Shown piece by piece: positions 18,048 to 27,998 of a stretch of 35,549 nt of DNA; the stretch's first letter is position 1, and the number at the start of each line of letters is the position of its first letter. The notes beneath the pieces were generated by a model, which saw nothing but the letters and a program-made list of their open reading frames with translations, made no database searches and was not told where the DNA came from. The position numbers and the translations under genes were made by a program. Origin of the DNA: Acidobacteriota bacterium. GTDB taxonomy: Bacteria; Acidobacteriota; Terriglobia; Bryobacterales; Bryobacteraceae. The DNA lies in assembly GCA_947470805.1 (NCBI GenBank), contig CANIVU010000093.1, positions 1 to 35,549 on the forward strand, read 5' to 3'.

Positions 18048-19337
18048 AACGCGCAGCGGATCGAACTCCCGCAAGCCCTGGTCCGTCAACCCGCCAATGC
18101 GAACATCCCGCAGCACATTGTCGTGGGATTCCCGCACGAGTTCCACTTTCAGATAGTTGCTGCTCAGCGCCATCTTTCCCTGGCCGAGCGTCACTACGGA
18201 GAGCGTCTCCCCGTTGAACCGTTTACGGAACGCCAGATTCTTGCGCTCCGCCAACTCGCGTAGCCGCCGGTTGCGCTCTTTGCGAATCGGCATCGGAACC
18301 TGTCCCGGCGCCGTCGCCGCCGGCGTTCCCGGGCGCGCCGAATAGGTGAATACGTGCAGGTAGGTGAAGGGCAGAGAATCGATGAATTGGAACGTCTCTT
18401 CGAACTCGGCGTCTGTCTCTCCTGGGAAGCCCACCATGACGTCGGCGCCAACGGCCGCGTCCGGCATCCAGGCCCGCGCCTTCTGCACCCGGTCCGCATA
18501 GTGGCGCGGACGGTACTTCCGATGCATCCGGCGCAGCACGGTGTCGGCGCCCGATTGCAGCGGCGCATGAACGTGCTTCGCAATTCGCCCGGACTCAGCC
18601 ATCAAGCCCAGCAACTCGTCGGAGAAATCCATCGGCTCCACCGACGACAGCCGGAGCCGTTCTACAGGTGTTTCATCCAGCATCCGCTTCACAAGGCCAA
18701 CCAGACGCATCGTTGATCCCGGTTCCCGGCCCCACCGTCCCAGATTCACTCCGCTCAGAACGACTTCGCGATAATTTCGCGACAGCCCTCGAACCTGTTC
18801 GATCACCTGATCCGCCGGCATCGACCGGCTTCGGCCCCGCACAAACGGGATGACGCAGAAGGAACAACGGTTGTTGCAGCCGTCTTGGATTTTCAGGTTC
18901 GGCCGCGCCCGATCCCCCGCCGCGTCTTCCACCGGAGCGGAGAGGAATTGGTGCTGGGCAAAGATATCGTGGACGTGGATTTGCCCATGAAAATGGCCCA
19001 GTTCATCGGCGACCAAATCCGGAATGTGCGTCTTGTCCGAATTGCCAACCACCCATTCCACACCTGGTAAGGCGGCAATTTCTTCCGGGGCGCGCTGCGC
19101 ATAACATCCCGTTACAAGGATGCGCGCGTCCGGATTTTCACGGTGTACCCGGCGGACTGTATGCCGCAAATCCTCATCCGCAGCCGACGTCACCGTGCAA
19201 CTGTTCAGGACAACAAGATCGGCATGGCCCCAGGACTCTGCCGCATCCATGCCGCGCTGGCCCAATAGGGATTCGAGCGCCGCTCCATCTGCCTGCGTCG
19301 CCCGGCATCCAAAATTCTGAACAAAAAACTTCCGCAC
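18042..19337 (-). CDS. mtaB: tRNA t6A37 methylthiotransferase MtaB
   Basis: A 431-residue radical-SAM enzyme that converts t6A37 to ms2t6A in tRNAs reading ANN codons. GTG 19337 was chosen because family members begin right before [15 protein letters not shown]. The auxiliary cluster cysteines are Cys11, Cys47 and Cys78; the radical-SAM motif CNNRCSFC provides Cys154, Cys158, Cys161. [28 protein letters not shown] and [15 protein letters not shown] are MtaB hallmarks, and a TRAM-like segment closes the protein. It lies 22 bases downstream of the MFS gene on the same strand, so it may receive readthrough from the transport operon. Confidence 0.94.
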   Translation of the reverse strand: MRKFFVQNFGCRATQADGAALESLLGQRGMDAAESWGHADLVVLNSCTVTSAADEDLRHTVRRVHRENPDARILVTGCYAQRAPEEIAALPGVEWVVGNSDKTHIPDLVADELGHFHGQIHVHDIFAQHQFLSAPVEDAAGDRARPNLKIQDGCNNRCSFCVIPFVRGRSRSMPADQVIEQVRGLSRNYREVVLSGVNLGRWGREPGSTMRLVGLVKRMLDETPVERLRLSSVEPMDFSDELLGLMAESGRIAKHVHAPLQSGADTVLRRMHRKYRPRHYADRVQKARAWMPDAAVGADVMVGFPGETDAEFEETFQFIDSLPFTYLHVFTYSARPGTPAATAPGQVPMPIRKERNRRLRELAERKNLAFRKRFNGETLSVVTLGQGKMALSSNYLKVELVRESHDNVLRDVRIGGLTDQGLREFDPLRVL

Positions 19338-19359
19338 ACTTCCAGTGTAGCGGCTCTCG

Positions 19360-20682
19360 CTACTCGGGCAGTTCCTTCGGCGGTTCCGGCAGGAAGAAGC
19401 TGGCCGCGAAGCCAATCACATAGGCCGCCGTGCCCACCAGCGCCGCAGCGTAGGCCAACTTGGCAGCCGGCCCCGCGCCAGGGGCGGTCTTGGCCAGTTG
19501 TGTTGTCAACAACGCCGCCGACGTGCCCAGCATGCGCCCACCGATGTTGGCCGCAAAGCTCTCGCCAGTGCCCCGCAAATGCGTCGGGTAGACGCGCGGC
19601 AGGTAGTTGCCCCAGAAGCTGAACTGCGCCACGGTCAGCAGGCCCACAATCGCGATGCCCCACTGCAGCGTCTGCACATCCGTACCGCTGGCGACGAAGA
19701 AAACCCACGGCACCACAAAGAGCCCCGGAATCTGAAACACACGAATCAGCAATCGCCGGCTCACGATGATGGTCGCCAGCACCGCCAACACGACGCGTCC
19801 CACTAGGCCGCCCATCTCCTGCCAGAACTGCACGCCGGAAACGACCTTCTGCACCATCGGGGGAGTCATACCGGCCAGTTCCTGCAAGCCGGGAACGATG
19901 CGCGGAATCTGCTGAATCGCGCCAAACGCGGCCGCGTAGCTGGCGGCATACATGATCATCGTTACCCAAGTGGTTCGGGCATACTGCGCCTGAAACAATG
20001 CCACAAAACTCGGGCGCTTCAACGTGCCGGCGGCCTTCTTTTCCGCCCAGGCCGGAGACTCCGGCAGGAACGGGCGAATCAGCATCAACGGAATGGCCGG
20101 CAGCAGTCCTGAAATCAGCGTGTAACGCCACGGGGCGTGCGCACCGTGAATCGCGGGAAACCAGTTGACGTTTGTAATGGCGATGTAATAGGCGCCCGTA
20201 ACCAGCAGTCCGCCGATGGACGAAAACGCCTGTGTGTAACCCAGCACCTTCTCTCGTTGCTCTTCGTCCGGGAACAACTCGGCCAGCCATGCGACGGCGG
20301 CGACGAATTCCACACAAACACCAATGAAAGTCGTGCATCGGAAGAACAACAGTTGTTCGAGCGATGTTGCATAACCGGCCGCGAGCGCCGAGAACGCATA
20401 GATCAGAATGCTCCACACCAGAACCTTGCGCCGGCCCCAGAGGTCGGTCAAGTACCCGCCGATCATCCCGAAAATGCCACCCGCGAATGCAGGGACGAAG
20501 AACAGCCAGCCCACCCAGTCAAGATAAGCAGGGGTGCCCGGCTTCAAGCCCCCCAACTCTCCCAGCGCCGGCCCCACAATCAACGGCAAAACCAAAATTT
20601 CGTAGATGTCGAAGGCAAAGCCGATCGACGCCACCAGGCAGATGAGCCAGTGAACCAGGGTGAACTTGCGCATTCCGAGCAT
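19360..20682 (-). CDS. MFS transporter (sugar/acid symporter type)
   Basis: A 440-residue membrane protein with about 12 hydrophobic segments. ATG 20682 is used because it overlaps the symporter stop (TAATG), indicating coupling; ATG 20673 is possible. Features include FDIYEILVLPLIVGP in the first helix region, GGIFGMIGGYLTDLWGRRKVLV (the MFS loop 2-3 motif, G-x-L-x-D-x-x-GRRKV), FRCTTFIGVCVEF in helix 4, and LPESPAWAEKK after helix 6, as in metabolite:H+ symporters. A C-terminal LPRVYPTHLRGTGESF is also typical. Fourth gene of a coupled transport operon. Substrate unknown. Confidence 0.9.
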   Translation of the reverse strand: MLGMRKFTLVHWLICLVASIGFAFDIYEILVLPLIVGPALGELGGLKPGTPAYLDWVGWLFFVPAFAGGIFGMIGGYLTDLWGRRKVLVWSILIYAFSALAAGYATSLEQLLFFRCTTFIGVCVEFVAAVAWLAELFPDEEQREKVLGYTQAFSSIGGLLVTGAYYIAITNVNWFPAIHGAHAPWRYTLISGLLPAIPLMLIRPFLPESPAWAEKKAAGTLKRPSFVALFQAQYARTTWVTMIMYAASYAAAFGAIQQIPRIVPGLQELAGMTPPMVQKVVSGVQFWQEMGGLVGRVVLAVLATIIVSRRLLIRVFQIPGLFVVPWVFFVASGTDVQTLQWGIAIVGLLTVAQFSFWGNYLPRVYPTHLRGTGESFAANIGGRMLGTSAALLTTQLAKTAPGAGPAAKLAYAAALVGTAAYVIGFAASFFLPEPPKELPE

Positions 20683-22172
20683 TATACAGAGAAGTAACGT
20701 TCCACCGTATTGGCGGAGGGTTTCGGGGTGAGAATTGACACCATCCAGAGCAGAAACGCGGCGCCCAAAGTCATCGGCACCACCGGCGCCAGACCCATTA
20801 CCGTGAAGCCGCGTGGAGCGTAGAACAGGGCAATCGTTGCACCCGCCACCCATATGGTCGCCGCCAGTGCGCCCCACTTCGTGCTGCCCTTCCAATACAA
20901 CGCGCCCACGTAGAGCGGCATCATCGCGGAAAAGCCGGCGAATGAAAACTGCACGGCCAGGTCAAAGATGCTCGCCTTGGCATTCAACGCTGTGAAATAG
21001 GCGAACGCCGTTACAAGCACGATGAAGAGTCGGCCCGTGGTCACCTGCGCCTTTTGCCCGAATCGCTCCCTGGCTCCGTAGAACGTGAAGATGTCCTCGG
21101 TGAACATGGTCGACAGCGCCAGAATCTGCGAGTCGCTCGCCATCACCGCCGCCATGATCCCCGCGCCCAGTAATCCGGCCAGCCACTCCGGCGCGAAATG
21201 CCCCAACAATTGCAACATCACATCGTCGGCCACCACCGGTCGGCCCGTGGCCATCTTCATGTCGATCTTCGCCGCCATCGCCGGGATCTCTTGCGCCTGA
21301 TTGGCGAATACTCCCAGGCAAACGCACGGCAGCCAAATGAGTAGAATGCACAGCGGGTACAGCATCACGGTTTTCTTGAACTGCGTCATTTTCTTGGCGG
21401 TCAGGCAGAAAATGGCAATGTGCGGAAAGGCAATCGCCGAAAGCGGATTAAACGTGTAGCTCAGGAACGCCAGCGGCGAAAACTTCTCGCGCGAGAGCAG
21501 GTGAGCCGTCTTCGGGTCGTTCAACATCTTCTCCGCAATCGTCGAAAAGCCGCCCATTCCATTGCCGATCACGAAAACCGCGATCATGCCGAACGTCAGG
21601 AACAGCACCGTTTGAAACGCGTTCACCCACGCCGTCCCGCGCATCCCGCCAAAGAAAACGTAGCTCATCACAACCACCGCCACCAGCAGGCCGCCTGCCC
21701 AGAACGGAATCAGTCCGCCGCTGATTACGCTCAGCGTCGTGCCGCCGCCCATCACGCCGATGATGATGTAAGGGATCAACAACGCTGCTTGCAGGAAAAA
21801 GATCAGTGTCCCAATATGTCCGCACTCCCAGCGATCGCGGAAGATCTGCACCGGCGTGATATGCCCGAACTTCTTTCCCACCGCCCAGAGCTTTGTCCCC
21901 AGAAATAGCAGCAAAACCGGCACAACAAAGGCGGAGCTCGACGCCATCAGCCCGAATGTAACGATGCCGAAATTGAAAGCGTGACCGCTGGAGCCGAGGA
22001 TGGCGAACGCCGTCATATGCGTGCCAAACAAGCTCAGCAGAAATACCCAGGGCCCTAGCGCCCGGCCCGCCAGGAAATAATCTTCCGCCTGCCCGCGGGA
22101 CTGCCGGAATGCGAACACCCCGATGTAGAGGACGATCGCCAGGTAGGCGAGTACGAACAGTGTCGGTATCAC
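20682..22172 (-). CDS. Sodium:solute symporter (SSS) family transporter
   Basis: A 496-residue protein with GTG 22172 overlapping the TGA of the DUF3311 gene (GTGA). It has about 13 hydrophobic segments. The N-terminus shows [25 protein letters not shown], the classic SSS first-loop signature, and [21 protein letters not shown] in the middle region matches the SSS consensus. [21 protein letters not shown] corresponds to the helix with the conserved Ser/Thr sodium site. It imports a solute with Na+; the substrate is not evident. DUF3311 small proteins often precede such symporters. Confidence 0.93.
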   Translation of the reverse strand: MIPTLFVLAYLAIVLYIGVFAFRQSRGQAEDYFLAGRALGPWVFLLSLFGTHMTAFAILGSSGHAFNFGIVTFGLMASSSAFVVPVLLLFLGTKLWAVGKKFGHITPVQIFRDRWECGHIGTLIFFLQAALLIPYIIIGVMGGGTTLSVISGGLIPFWAGGLLVAVVVMSYVFFGGMRGTAWVNAFQTVLFLTFGMIAVFVIGNGMGGFSTIAEKMLNDPKTAHLLSREKFSPLAFLSYTFNPLSAIAFPHIAIFCLTAKKMTQFKKTVMLYPLCILLIWLPCVCLGVFANQAQEIPAMAAKIDMKMATGRPVVADDVMLQLLGHFAPEWLAGLLGAGIMAAVMASDSQILALSTMFTEDIFTFYGARERFGQKAQVTTGRLFIVLVTAFAYFTALNAKASIFDLAVQFSFAGFSAMMPLYVGALYWKGSTKWGALAATIWVAGATIALFYAPRGFTVMGLAPVVPMTLGAAFLLWMVSILTPKPSANTVERYFSV

Positions 22173-22390
22173 TCGCCCGGTTCCTTTTCCGCCCACGCTT
22201 CTAGGCGCGACGGCCACGCCACCTTCACCAGCAGCGCCATTAACGCAGCCGCGCCGATCGCATAAAGGGCGTGATAGGTCAGGCCAATCGGTAGAAATCC
22301 AAAGAGCAGCGGTCGCGCCGACGTCCAGTTCCAGAAATCCTGGTGGAGCGCGTAGTAGGCAAGGAGGAGGAGCGGAATAGCTATTTTCAT
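22169..22390 (-). CDS. DUF3311-type small membrane protein, symporter partner
   Basis: A 73-residue protein with two hydrophobic segments (about 3-15 and 27-60) separated by [24 protein letters not shown]. The [15 protein letters not shown] pattern resembles DUF3311 proteins encoded just ahead of SSS transporters. Its ATG overlaps the TGA of the propeller gene (ATGA) and its TGA overlaps the GTG of the symporter (GTGA), so all are translationally coupled. A role as small subunit or assembly helper of the symporter is inference from context. Confidence 0.8.
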   Translation of the reverse strand: MKIAIPLLLLAYYALHQDFWNWTSARPLLFGFLPIGLTYHALYAIGAAALMALLVKVAWPSRLEAWAEKEPGE

Positions 22391-23666
22391 TGGGCGATTG
22401 CGAATAGGTGATCTTTGCCACGAATGAAGATCGTTCCGTTCGCAATCGCCGGTGACGCCAGCACCGGCTCGCCAACCGAGTTCGTCCGCAACACGGCGAA
22501 CTCAAGCCCGGCTTGAATTACGTGGGTCTCTCCGTCTTCACTCGTGAGAAGGATTTTCCCATCATAGGCTACCGGCGAGCCCGCAAACTGTCCGCCCGGT
22601 CCAGGGCGCTTGCCCTCATACTTCACTGCACCAGATTTCGCCTCGATGCAAGTCACCAATCCCTTATCGGTAATCAGATACACGTAGTCGCCATAAAAAT
22701 CGGCGACGGCACATACGCCGTCCCCTTGGCGTATTCCCACAGTGGCTTGCCATCGCCTCCGGCCCGGAATGCCCACGCATATTTGTCCGGGTACCCTGCC
22801 GACACGACGACAATCCGATTGCCCGACACCGGGCTCGGCACCGCGTTCCCCTTCACGCCCGGTCCCCGCCACCGTTCCTTGCCGGTTTGCGGGTCGTAGG
22901 AAATCACGACATCATTCGCCGTCGTGATCAACTCCTGCTTCCCGTTCCCCTCAACCAGCATCGGAGTCGCCCACGTGACGTCGGTCTTGCGATCGGTCTT
23001 CCAAACCAGCTCCCCGTTCTTCTGGTTTAACGCCACCAGCTTTGATTTCTGATCACTTGAATCGCACTGCAAAATGAGCAACTCCCCTGCCAGTACCGGT
23101 GAGGTCCCAGGCCCCATTCCAACAGTCATGATCTTGCCCGGGTCATACTTCCAAAGGAACTTGCCCTTCATGTCATAGGCATAGAACCCCTCCGCGCCGA
23201 AGTAGGCGTAGACGGCGCGGCCATCGGTCACCGGCGTCGGCGCGGCGTAGCTGCCGGCCTTGTGCCGTTCGTCAAACACCGGGCCCTCATAGGCAACTTG
23301 TTGCCATAGCAATTTGCCGCTCTTGCGGTCCAGGCAGATCAGGACCAGCTTGTGCCGCAGGTCGGCGCCCATGCTGTCCGGATGGCGGAACGGCGTACCA
23401 TCGATAACGTGCTTCGGCGGTTGATTGCCTTCCGCCTTGCCTGCCTCAACATCACTCGTCAGAAAAACGCGATCGCCCCAAATCACCGGCGACGAGCGTC
23501 CGCGACCTGGAATCGCTGTCTTCCACAGAACGTTTTGCTGTGCGCCCCATTCGGTTGGCAGGTTCTTCTCAGCTGAAACCCCGTTTGATCCCGGCCCGCG
23601 CCATTGCGGCCAGTTCTCGGCGGCGAGTGGTAAAATAAAAGCTGCAAAAAACCAAAAGACACGCAT
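22387..23666 (-). pseudogene. PQQ-like beta-propeller protein, single-base frameshift
   Basis: Starts ATG 23666 with signal peptide MRVFWFFAAFILPLAAENW and the WPQWRGPGSNGVS signature. The first frame runs about 324 codons through propeller repeats such as HKLVLICLDRKSGKLLW and YDPQTGKERW, then diverges at a five-base T run (plus strand A run, 22695-22699) and stops six codons later. The other frame continues YGDYVYLITDKGLVTCIEAKSG to [14 protein letters not shown] and stops at 22387. The intact paralogue at 27999-29267 aligns across the junction ([22 protein letters not shown]), so one gene has been split. One missing T restores it. It may be a pseudogene, a sequence error or -1 frameshifting. 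The periplasmic protein would head the transport operon. Confidence 0.85.
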
Positions 23667-23817
23667 GCCCCAGTGTACCGGGCTGATTGGTTTTTCACAC
23701 GTAAGCCCTGGGGCGAAACGCCCAATTTCAGGGGCCGCCCGGTAGCGTTACAAATCACGTGTGAGCAGCGTCTATTCCGGTGTGTCTGCCCGCGGATACG
23801 TCGCCCTTGATGGAAAA
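23667..23817. promoter_or_regulatory. Divergent regulatory region with inverted repeats
   Basis: This 151-base gap lies between the propeller/transport operon (minus) and the TonB-dependent receptor (plus). It holds an inverted pair TCACACGTAA (23695-23704) and TCACGTGTGA (23755-23764), and between them GGGCG-AAA-CGCCC (23711-23723) flanked by CCCTG (23706-23710) and CAGGG (23729-23733). These are candidates for repressor binding or structured RNA; a LacI-type regulator is encoded nearby. No clear -35/-10 pair was identified. Confidence 0.45.
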
Positions 23818-26800
23818 ATGAGGTGTGAGTTGGGCTATTTTCGTTTGGCTATTGTTTCGGTATTGCTGACGGCTTCGGCCTATTCGCAAACTGCCGCAAC
23901 TCTGACGGGTACGGTGCGTGATGCCAGTGGCGCGGTCGTTCCAGACGCCGAAGTCGTCGTCGTGCACGTTTCAACGCGTACGGCTCGAACCGCCGTCACC
24001 GACAAGAACGGTCTCTACCAGATTCCCTCTCTCAGAGCCGGGGTCGTGGAGGTCCGTGCCAAGGCGCAGGGCTTCCGGCCGCTGCTTCGAAAGGGAATCG
24101 TATTGACCGTGAACGAGTCGGTCAAACTCGATCTGGATTTGGCCGTGGGCTCTGTCGATCAGGAGGTCACCGTCGACGCCGCCGCCTCCCAGGTCAACAC
24201 CTCCACTGCCGAGCTCGGCTATCTGGTCTCCGAATCCGCCATGCGCGATCTGCCTCTGAACGGCCGCAACTATACCGATCTTGCGCTCCTGCAGCCCGGC
24301 GTCGTCTCCTACCCGCACCGCGATGGCGGCTCCGTCGTCGCGCACGGTCTCGGCATGAGTATCAACGGCCAGGATCCGCGCTCCAATGTTTATCTCATCG
24401 ACGGCACGCCGCAGAACGATTTCACCAACGGGCCCGCCGGTTCCGCCGCCGGAACAGCCCTCGGCGTCGAGGCAATCCGCGAATTTCGCGTCGAGGTCAA
24501 CAACTACTCCGCCGAGTTCGGCCGGAACTCCGGCGGCCAGTTCAATGCCCTCACCAAGTCCGGCTCCAATGAACTCCACGGCAGCCTCTACCACTTCCTG
24601 CGCAACGACAATTTCGACGCGCGCAACTTCTTCGACCCCTCCAAACGCCCCGAATTCAAGCGCAATCAGTTCGGCGGCAGCATCGGCGGCCCCATCTACA
24701 AGGACAAAGACTTCTTCTTCTTCACCTACGAAGGCCTTCGGGAGCGCCTCGGCCGCACCATCGTCTCGCCCGTACCGGACGACAACGCCCGGCGCGGTAT
24801 CCTGCCCGATCCCGCTCGCCCCGGCCAGACGCTCACCGTCCCTGTCAGTCCAGCCGTCGTTCCCTTCCTGAATGAGATGCCGCGGCCCAACGGCGCCTCC
24901 CGCGGCGGCGGCCTTGCCGACTACATTTTCGGTTTCGCCCAGTCGGTCAATCAGCATTTCGTACAAGGGCGGTACGACCGTAACTTCGGCAACGCCGGGC
25001 AATTCTTCACTCGCTACACGTTTGATGATGCCGTGCAAAACCTCCCAACCGATTTCCCGCAGTTCCCGCGCCAGTTTCTCTCCAAAAACCAGTTCGTAAC
25101 CTCCGAGTACCGCCACGTCCTTTCCGCCCGTACACTCCTGCATTTCCGCGGATCCTTCAGCCGAACCACGACATTTCAGAATGTGGAAGCCAACACGGCG
25201 ACCAAGCTCCAGGAGTTCGTTCCCGGCCGCGGCCTCACCGGCAATATCGACATCGGCGGTATGCAACGATTCGGTCCGCAAAGCTCGGCCAACCTCCGCC
25301 TCACCCAAAATGTCTACGGCTTTGAAACGGGTGCAACGCTTACACGCGGACACCATATCTTGAAGGCCGGAATGCTAGTGGAACGCTATCAGGACAACAT
25401 GGTCAACCCGACATTCTCCCTCGGGACGTACACTTTCAACGATCTCCGCTCCTTCCTCACCAATACCCCAGCCCGCTTCCTGGGCCTCACGCCCACCGGC
25501 CAGTTCGACCGTTACTGGCGTTTCACCTCCATGGGCTTCTACCTCCAGGACTCCTGGAAAATCACCCCACGTCTGACGATCAACCCCGGCCTGCGCTACG
25601 AATTCGCCACCATGCCGATCGATATCTACGGGCGCGATTCAGCACTGCTCAACCTCTTCACCGACGCCTCTCCCCGCTCCGGTCAGCTCTACCAAAACCC
25701 CACAAAGAAGAACTTCTCCCCCCGCTTCGGCTTTGCCTGGGATGTGTTCGGAACCGGCCGCACCGCGGTCCGTGGCGGCTACGGGTTGATCTTCAATACC
25801 AATGGTCAACAAACGTTGATCGTCACCGTGACCAACCCGCCCTACACCCCCCGCGTCAGCATCGCCAATCCCTCCTTCCCCAATCCGCCCTTTGAGCGCG
25901 GTCTTGGGAACACCATCCGCCCCGTTGAATGGAACATCCGGAACCCCTATTTGCAGACGTGGAATCTGAACGTGCAACACCAACTGCCTGGCGATGTAAT
26001 CGTTACATTTGGCTATGCCGGCGCTCGCGGTATTCACCTCCTCCGGTCCAATGACGTCAACATTGTCGAACCGGTTCGGCAGTCCGATGGCACCCTCGTC
26101 TTCCCCGCTGGTGCTCCCCGCCGCAACCCTGCCTTCACCACCATCGAACTCAAGTCGAGCGACGGCAACTCCTGGTACAACGCCGGCATCCTTGAAATCC
26201 GCAAACGGCTCGGGCGCGACCTGCAGTTCCAAAGTTCCTACACGCTGGCCCGGAATATCGACACCACCCAGGCCTCCACGTTTTTCTCTGACGCCACCAA
26301 TGGCACCACCTCAGCCATGCCCGAATTCGCCGGCTTCAGTTACAACAAGGGCCTTTCCGATTACCACGCCAAACACAATTGGGTCACGAACTTTCACTGG
26401 GATATCCCCATCTACCGAAACGCCCTCGGCCTCCGAAAAGTGGCATTCTCCGGCTGGCAGTTGGCCGGCATCTCCAACCTGCGCAGCGGCGGCCCTCTCA
26501 CGGTTTTCGTCAGCGGCAACCGCTCCCGCTCCGGATGGTCGCCCTCGTTGGGACCGGGCCTCGGCCAGGACCGCGCCAGCCTCGCTCCCGGTTTCACGCA
26601 CGAGTCCGCCGTCCTCGGCAATCCCAACCAATGGTTCAACCCCAGCGCCTTCGTGCTTGCACCCTCCGGTCAACTCGGCACTCTCGGCCGGGGCACGTTC
26701 ATCGGGCCGCATCTGCGGACGTTTGACCTCTCGCTACTGAAGAATTTCGACTTGCCCAGGTGGAACGATCAGGCGCGCCTGCAGTTCCGCGCCGAGTCCT

Positions 26801-26946
26801 TCAATCTCTTCAATCACGCCAATTTCGGAGTGCCGAGCATCCTTGCGATCTCCACCACCACCGGGCCCATCGGGACCTTCGGCGCTGTGCGAAACACCAT
26901 CACCACTTCCCGGCAAATCCAACTCGGACTCCGCCTGCAGTTCTAG
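23818..26946 (+). CDS. TonB-dependent receptor, Oar-like, with carboxypeptidase-regulatory domain
   Basis: A 1042-residue outer-membrane protein. ATG 23818 gives a signal peptide (YFRLAIVSVLLTASAYSQ) and has GGA just upstream; a longer start at 23761 would bury it. Residues about 27-105 form the carboxypeptidase-regulatory-like domain (TLTGTVRDASGAVVPDAEV, YQIPSLRAGVVEVRAKA); a plug domain follows (RDLPLNGRNYTDLALLQPGV, SINGQDPRSNVYLIDG, AIREFRVEVNNYSAEFGR), then a long beta-barrel ending FNHANFGVPS and QIQLGLRLQF with a terminal Phe. Such proteins are abundant in Acidobacteria and take up or bind large ligands. The partner transporters lie on the other side of the shared intergenic region. 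Its last four bases overlap the LacI gene. Confidence 0.94.
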   Translation: MRCELGYFRLAIVSVLLTASAYSQTAATLTGTVRDASGAVVPDAEVVVVHVSTRTARTAVTDKNGLYQIPSLRAGVVEVRAKAQGFRPLLRKGIVLTVNESVKLDLDLAVGSVDQEVTVDAAASQVNTSTAELGYLVSESAMRDLPLNGRNYTDLALLQPGVVSYPHRDGGSVVAHGLGMSINGQDPRSNVYLIDGTPQNDFTNGPAGSAAGTALGVEAIREFRVEVNNYSAEFGRNSGGQFNALTKSGSNELHGSLYHFLRNDNFDARNFFDPSKRPEFKRNQFGGSIGGPIYKDKDFFFFTYEGLRERLGRTIVSPVPDDNARRGILPDPARPGQTLTVPVSPAVVPFLNEMPRPNGASRGGGLADYIFGFAQSVNQHFVQGRYDRNFGNAGQFFTRYTFDDAVQNLPTDFPQFPRQFLSKNQFVTSEYRHVLSARTLLHFRGSFSRTTTFQNVEANTATKLQEFVPGRGLTGNIDIGGMQRFGPQSSANLRLTQNVYGFETGATLTRGHHILKAGMLVERYQDNMVNPTFSLGTYTFNDLRSFLTNTPARFLGLTPTGQFDRYWRFTSMGFYLQDSWKITPRLTINPGLRYEFATMPIDIYGRDSALLNLFTDASPRSGQLYQNPTKKNFSPRFGFAWDVFGTGRTAVRGGYGLIFNTNGQQTLIVTVTNPPYTPRVSIANPSFPNPPFERGLGNTIRPVEWNIRNPYLQTWNLNVQHQLPGDVIVTFGYAGARGIHLLRSNDVNIVEPVRQSDGTLVFPAGAPRRNPAFTTIELKSSDGNSWYNAGILEIRKRLGRDLQFQSSYTLARNIDTTQASTFFSDATNGTTSAMPEFAGFSYNKGLSDYHAKHNWVTNFHWDIPIYRNALGLRKVAFSGWQLAGISNLRSGGPLTVFVSGNRSRSGWSPSLGPGLGQDRASLAPGFTHESAVLGNPNQWFNPSAFVLAPSGQLGTLGRGTFIGPHLRTFDLSLLKNFDLPRWNDQARLQFRAESFNLFNHANFGVPSILAISTTTGPIGTFGAVRNTITTSRQIQLGLRLQF

Positions 26947-27980
26947 CGGGCCGCCTTCTTCTGTTTCTTCTCGGCCGAATGCGGCTCGGTGGCCACAGGT
27001 CCGGTCGACTCCCGCAGCACCAACTCAGGGTCGATGGTGATCTCCCGCGCCGCGTCGCCCTTCTCCGTCAGCATCGCGAAGATCTTCCGGCCCAGCGTGT
27101 CGCACGGGATGTGAACGGTCGTCAGCGATGGCGTCATCATCTCGGAAAGGGTGATGTTGTCGAACCCGGTTACTGACACATCTTCGGGCACGCGCAGTCC
27201 GAACTCGCGCAACTGCCGCAGCACGCCCACCGCCATAAAATCGTTCACGCAAACAATCGCCGTCGGGTGCATCCCGTCGCCAAACAATTCCCGCACCGCT
27301 TCCCGCCCGCCGCCATACCCGTCTTCCGATGCCACCGATCGAACCTCTACCTGCGGCCCCAGTCGCTTCACCGCTTCCAGAAAGGACTGGTGGCGTTCGC
27401 TAATCGGCCCCAGCGAATCATGGTGCCCCACAAACGCCATCTTCCGGTGGCCCATGCTGTACAGGTACTCCACAATTCGTTGCATGCCCCGCCGGTACTG
27501 CGTTTTGATGCTCATGACGTACGGCTTCGGTGTGCCGACATCGTAGACAACAGTCCGGACTTTTCGCTCCGACAATTCATCCAACAAGTGCGGCGCGATC
27601 TCCGACACAATCAGCGCCAACCCCGCCACTCGCCGCCCCAGCATCAAGTGAACATTCGCCACCAATCGCTGCGGGTCGTAGTCCGTATTGGCGATCAGAA
27701 CCTCGTAACCCTTTTCCCGGGCCTCGCTCTCCAGCGCCCGGAAAACATCCAGAAAGAAGGGGTTTTCCAGGTTCGAGACCAACAGCCCCAGCGTTCGTGT
27801 CGCTCCACCCGCCAGTGCTCGGGCGTGGATGTTGGGGAAGTATTTCAGTTCCTCAACCGCCTTCAATACCTTCGCCCGCGTGCTGCCCTTCACGACGCCG
27901 ATGTTGTTCAGTACACGGGATACCGTAGCCGTCGACACACCTGCTTGGTCTGCAACGTCTTGCAAACTACGAGTACTCAT
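26943..27980 (-). CDS. LacI family transcriptional regulator
   Basis: A 345-residue protein. The N-terminal helix-turn-helix is SLQDVADQAGVSTATVSRVLNN (about 5-26), with hinge helix region NIHARALAGGATRTLGLLV, and the rest is a periplasmic-binding-protein-like effector domain (SNLENPFFLDVFRALE, AIVCVNDFMAVGVLRQLRE, VSVTGFDN). The C-terminus is Lys/Arg-rich. It would bind a sugar-like effector and regulate nearby genes, most plausibly the receptor/transport locus. It is 18 bases downstream of the second propeller gene on the same strand and convergent with the receptor gene, overlapping it by four bases. Confidence 0.95.
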   Translation of the reverse strand: MSTRSLQDVADQAGVSTATVSRVLNNIGVVKGSTRAKVLKAVEELKYFPNIHARALAGGATRTLGLLVSNLENPFFLDVFRALESEAREKGYEVLIANTDYDPQRLVANVHLMLGRRVAGLALIVSEIAPHLLDELSERKVRTVVYDVGTPKPYVMSIKTQYRRGMQRIVEYLYSMGHRKMAFVGHHDSLGPISERHQSFLEAVKRLGPQVEVRSVASEDGYGGGREAVRELFGDGMHPTAIVCVNDFMAVGVLRQLREFGLRVPEDVSVTGFDNITLSEMMTPSLTTVHIPCDTLGRKIFAMLTEKGDAAREITIDPELVLRESTGPVATEPHSAEKKQKKAAR

Positions 27981-27998
27981 GCGGCTATGCTATCGCAT

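Noticed and set aside
19095-19124. XerC-arm-like CTGCGCATAA
   Set aside because: It lies in mtaB at a conserved Cys-Tyr-Ala coding stretch, and no XerD arm follows.
23971-25356. 461-codon minus-strand frame
   Set aside because: Antisense to the TonB-dependent receptor plug and barrel.
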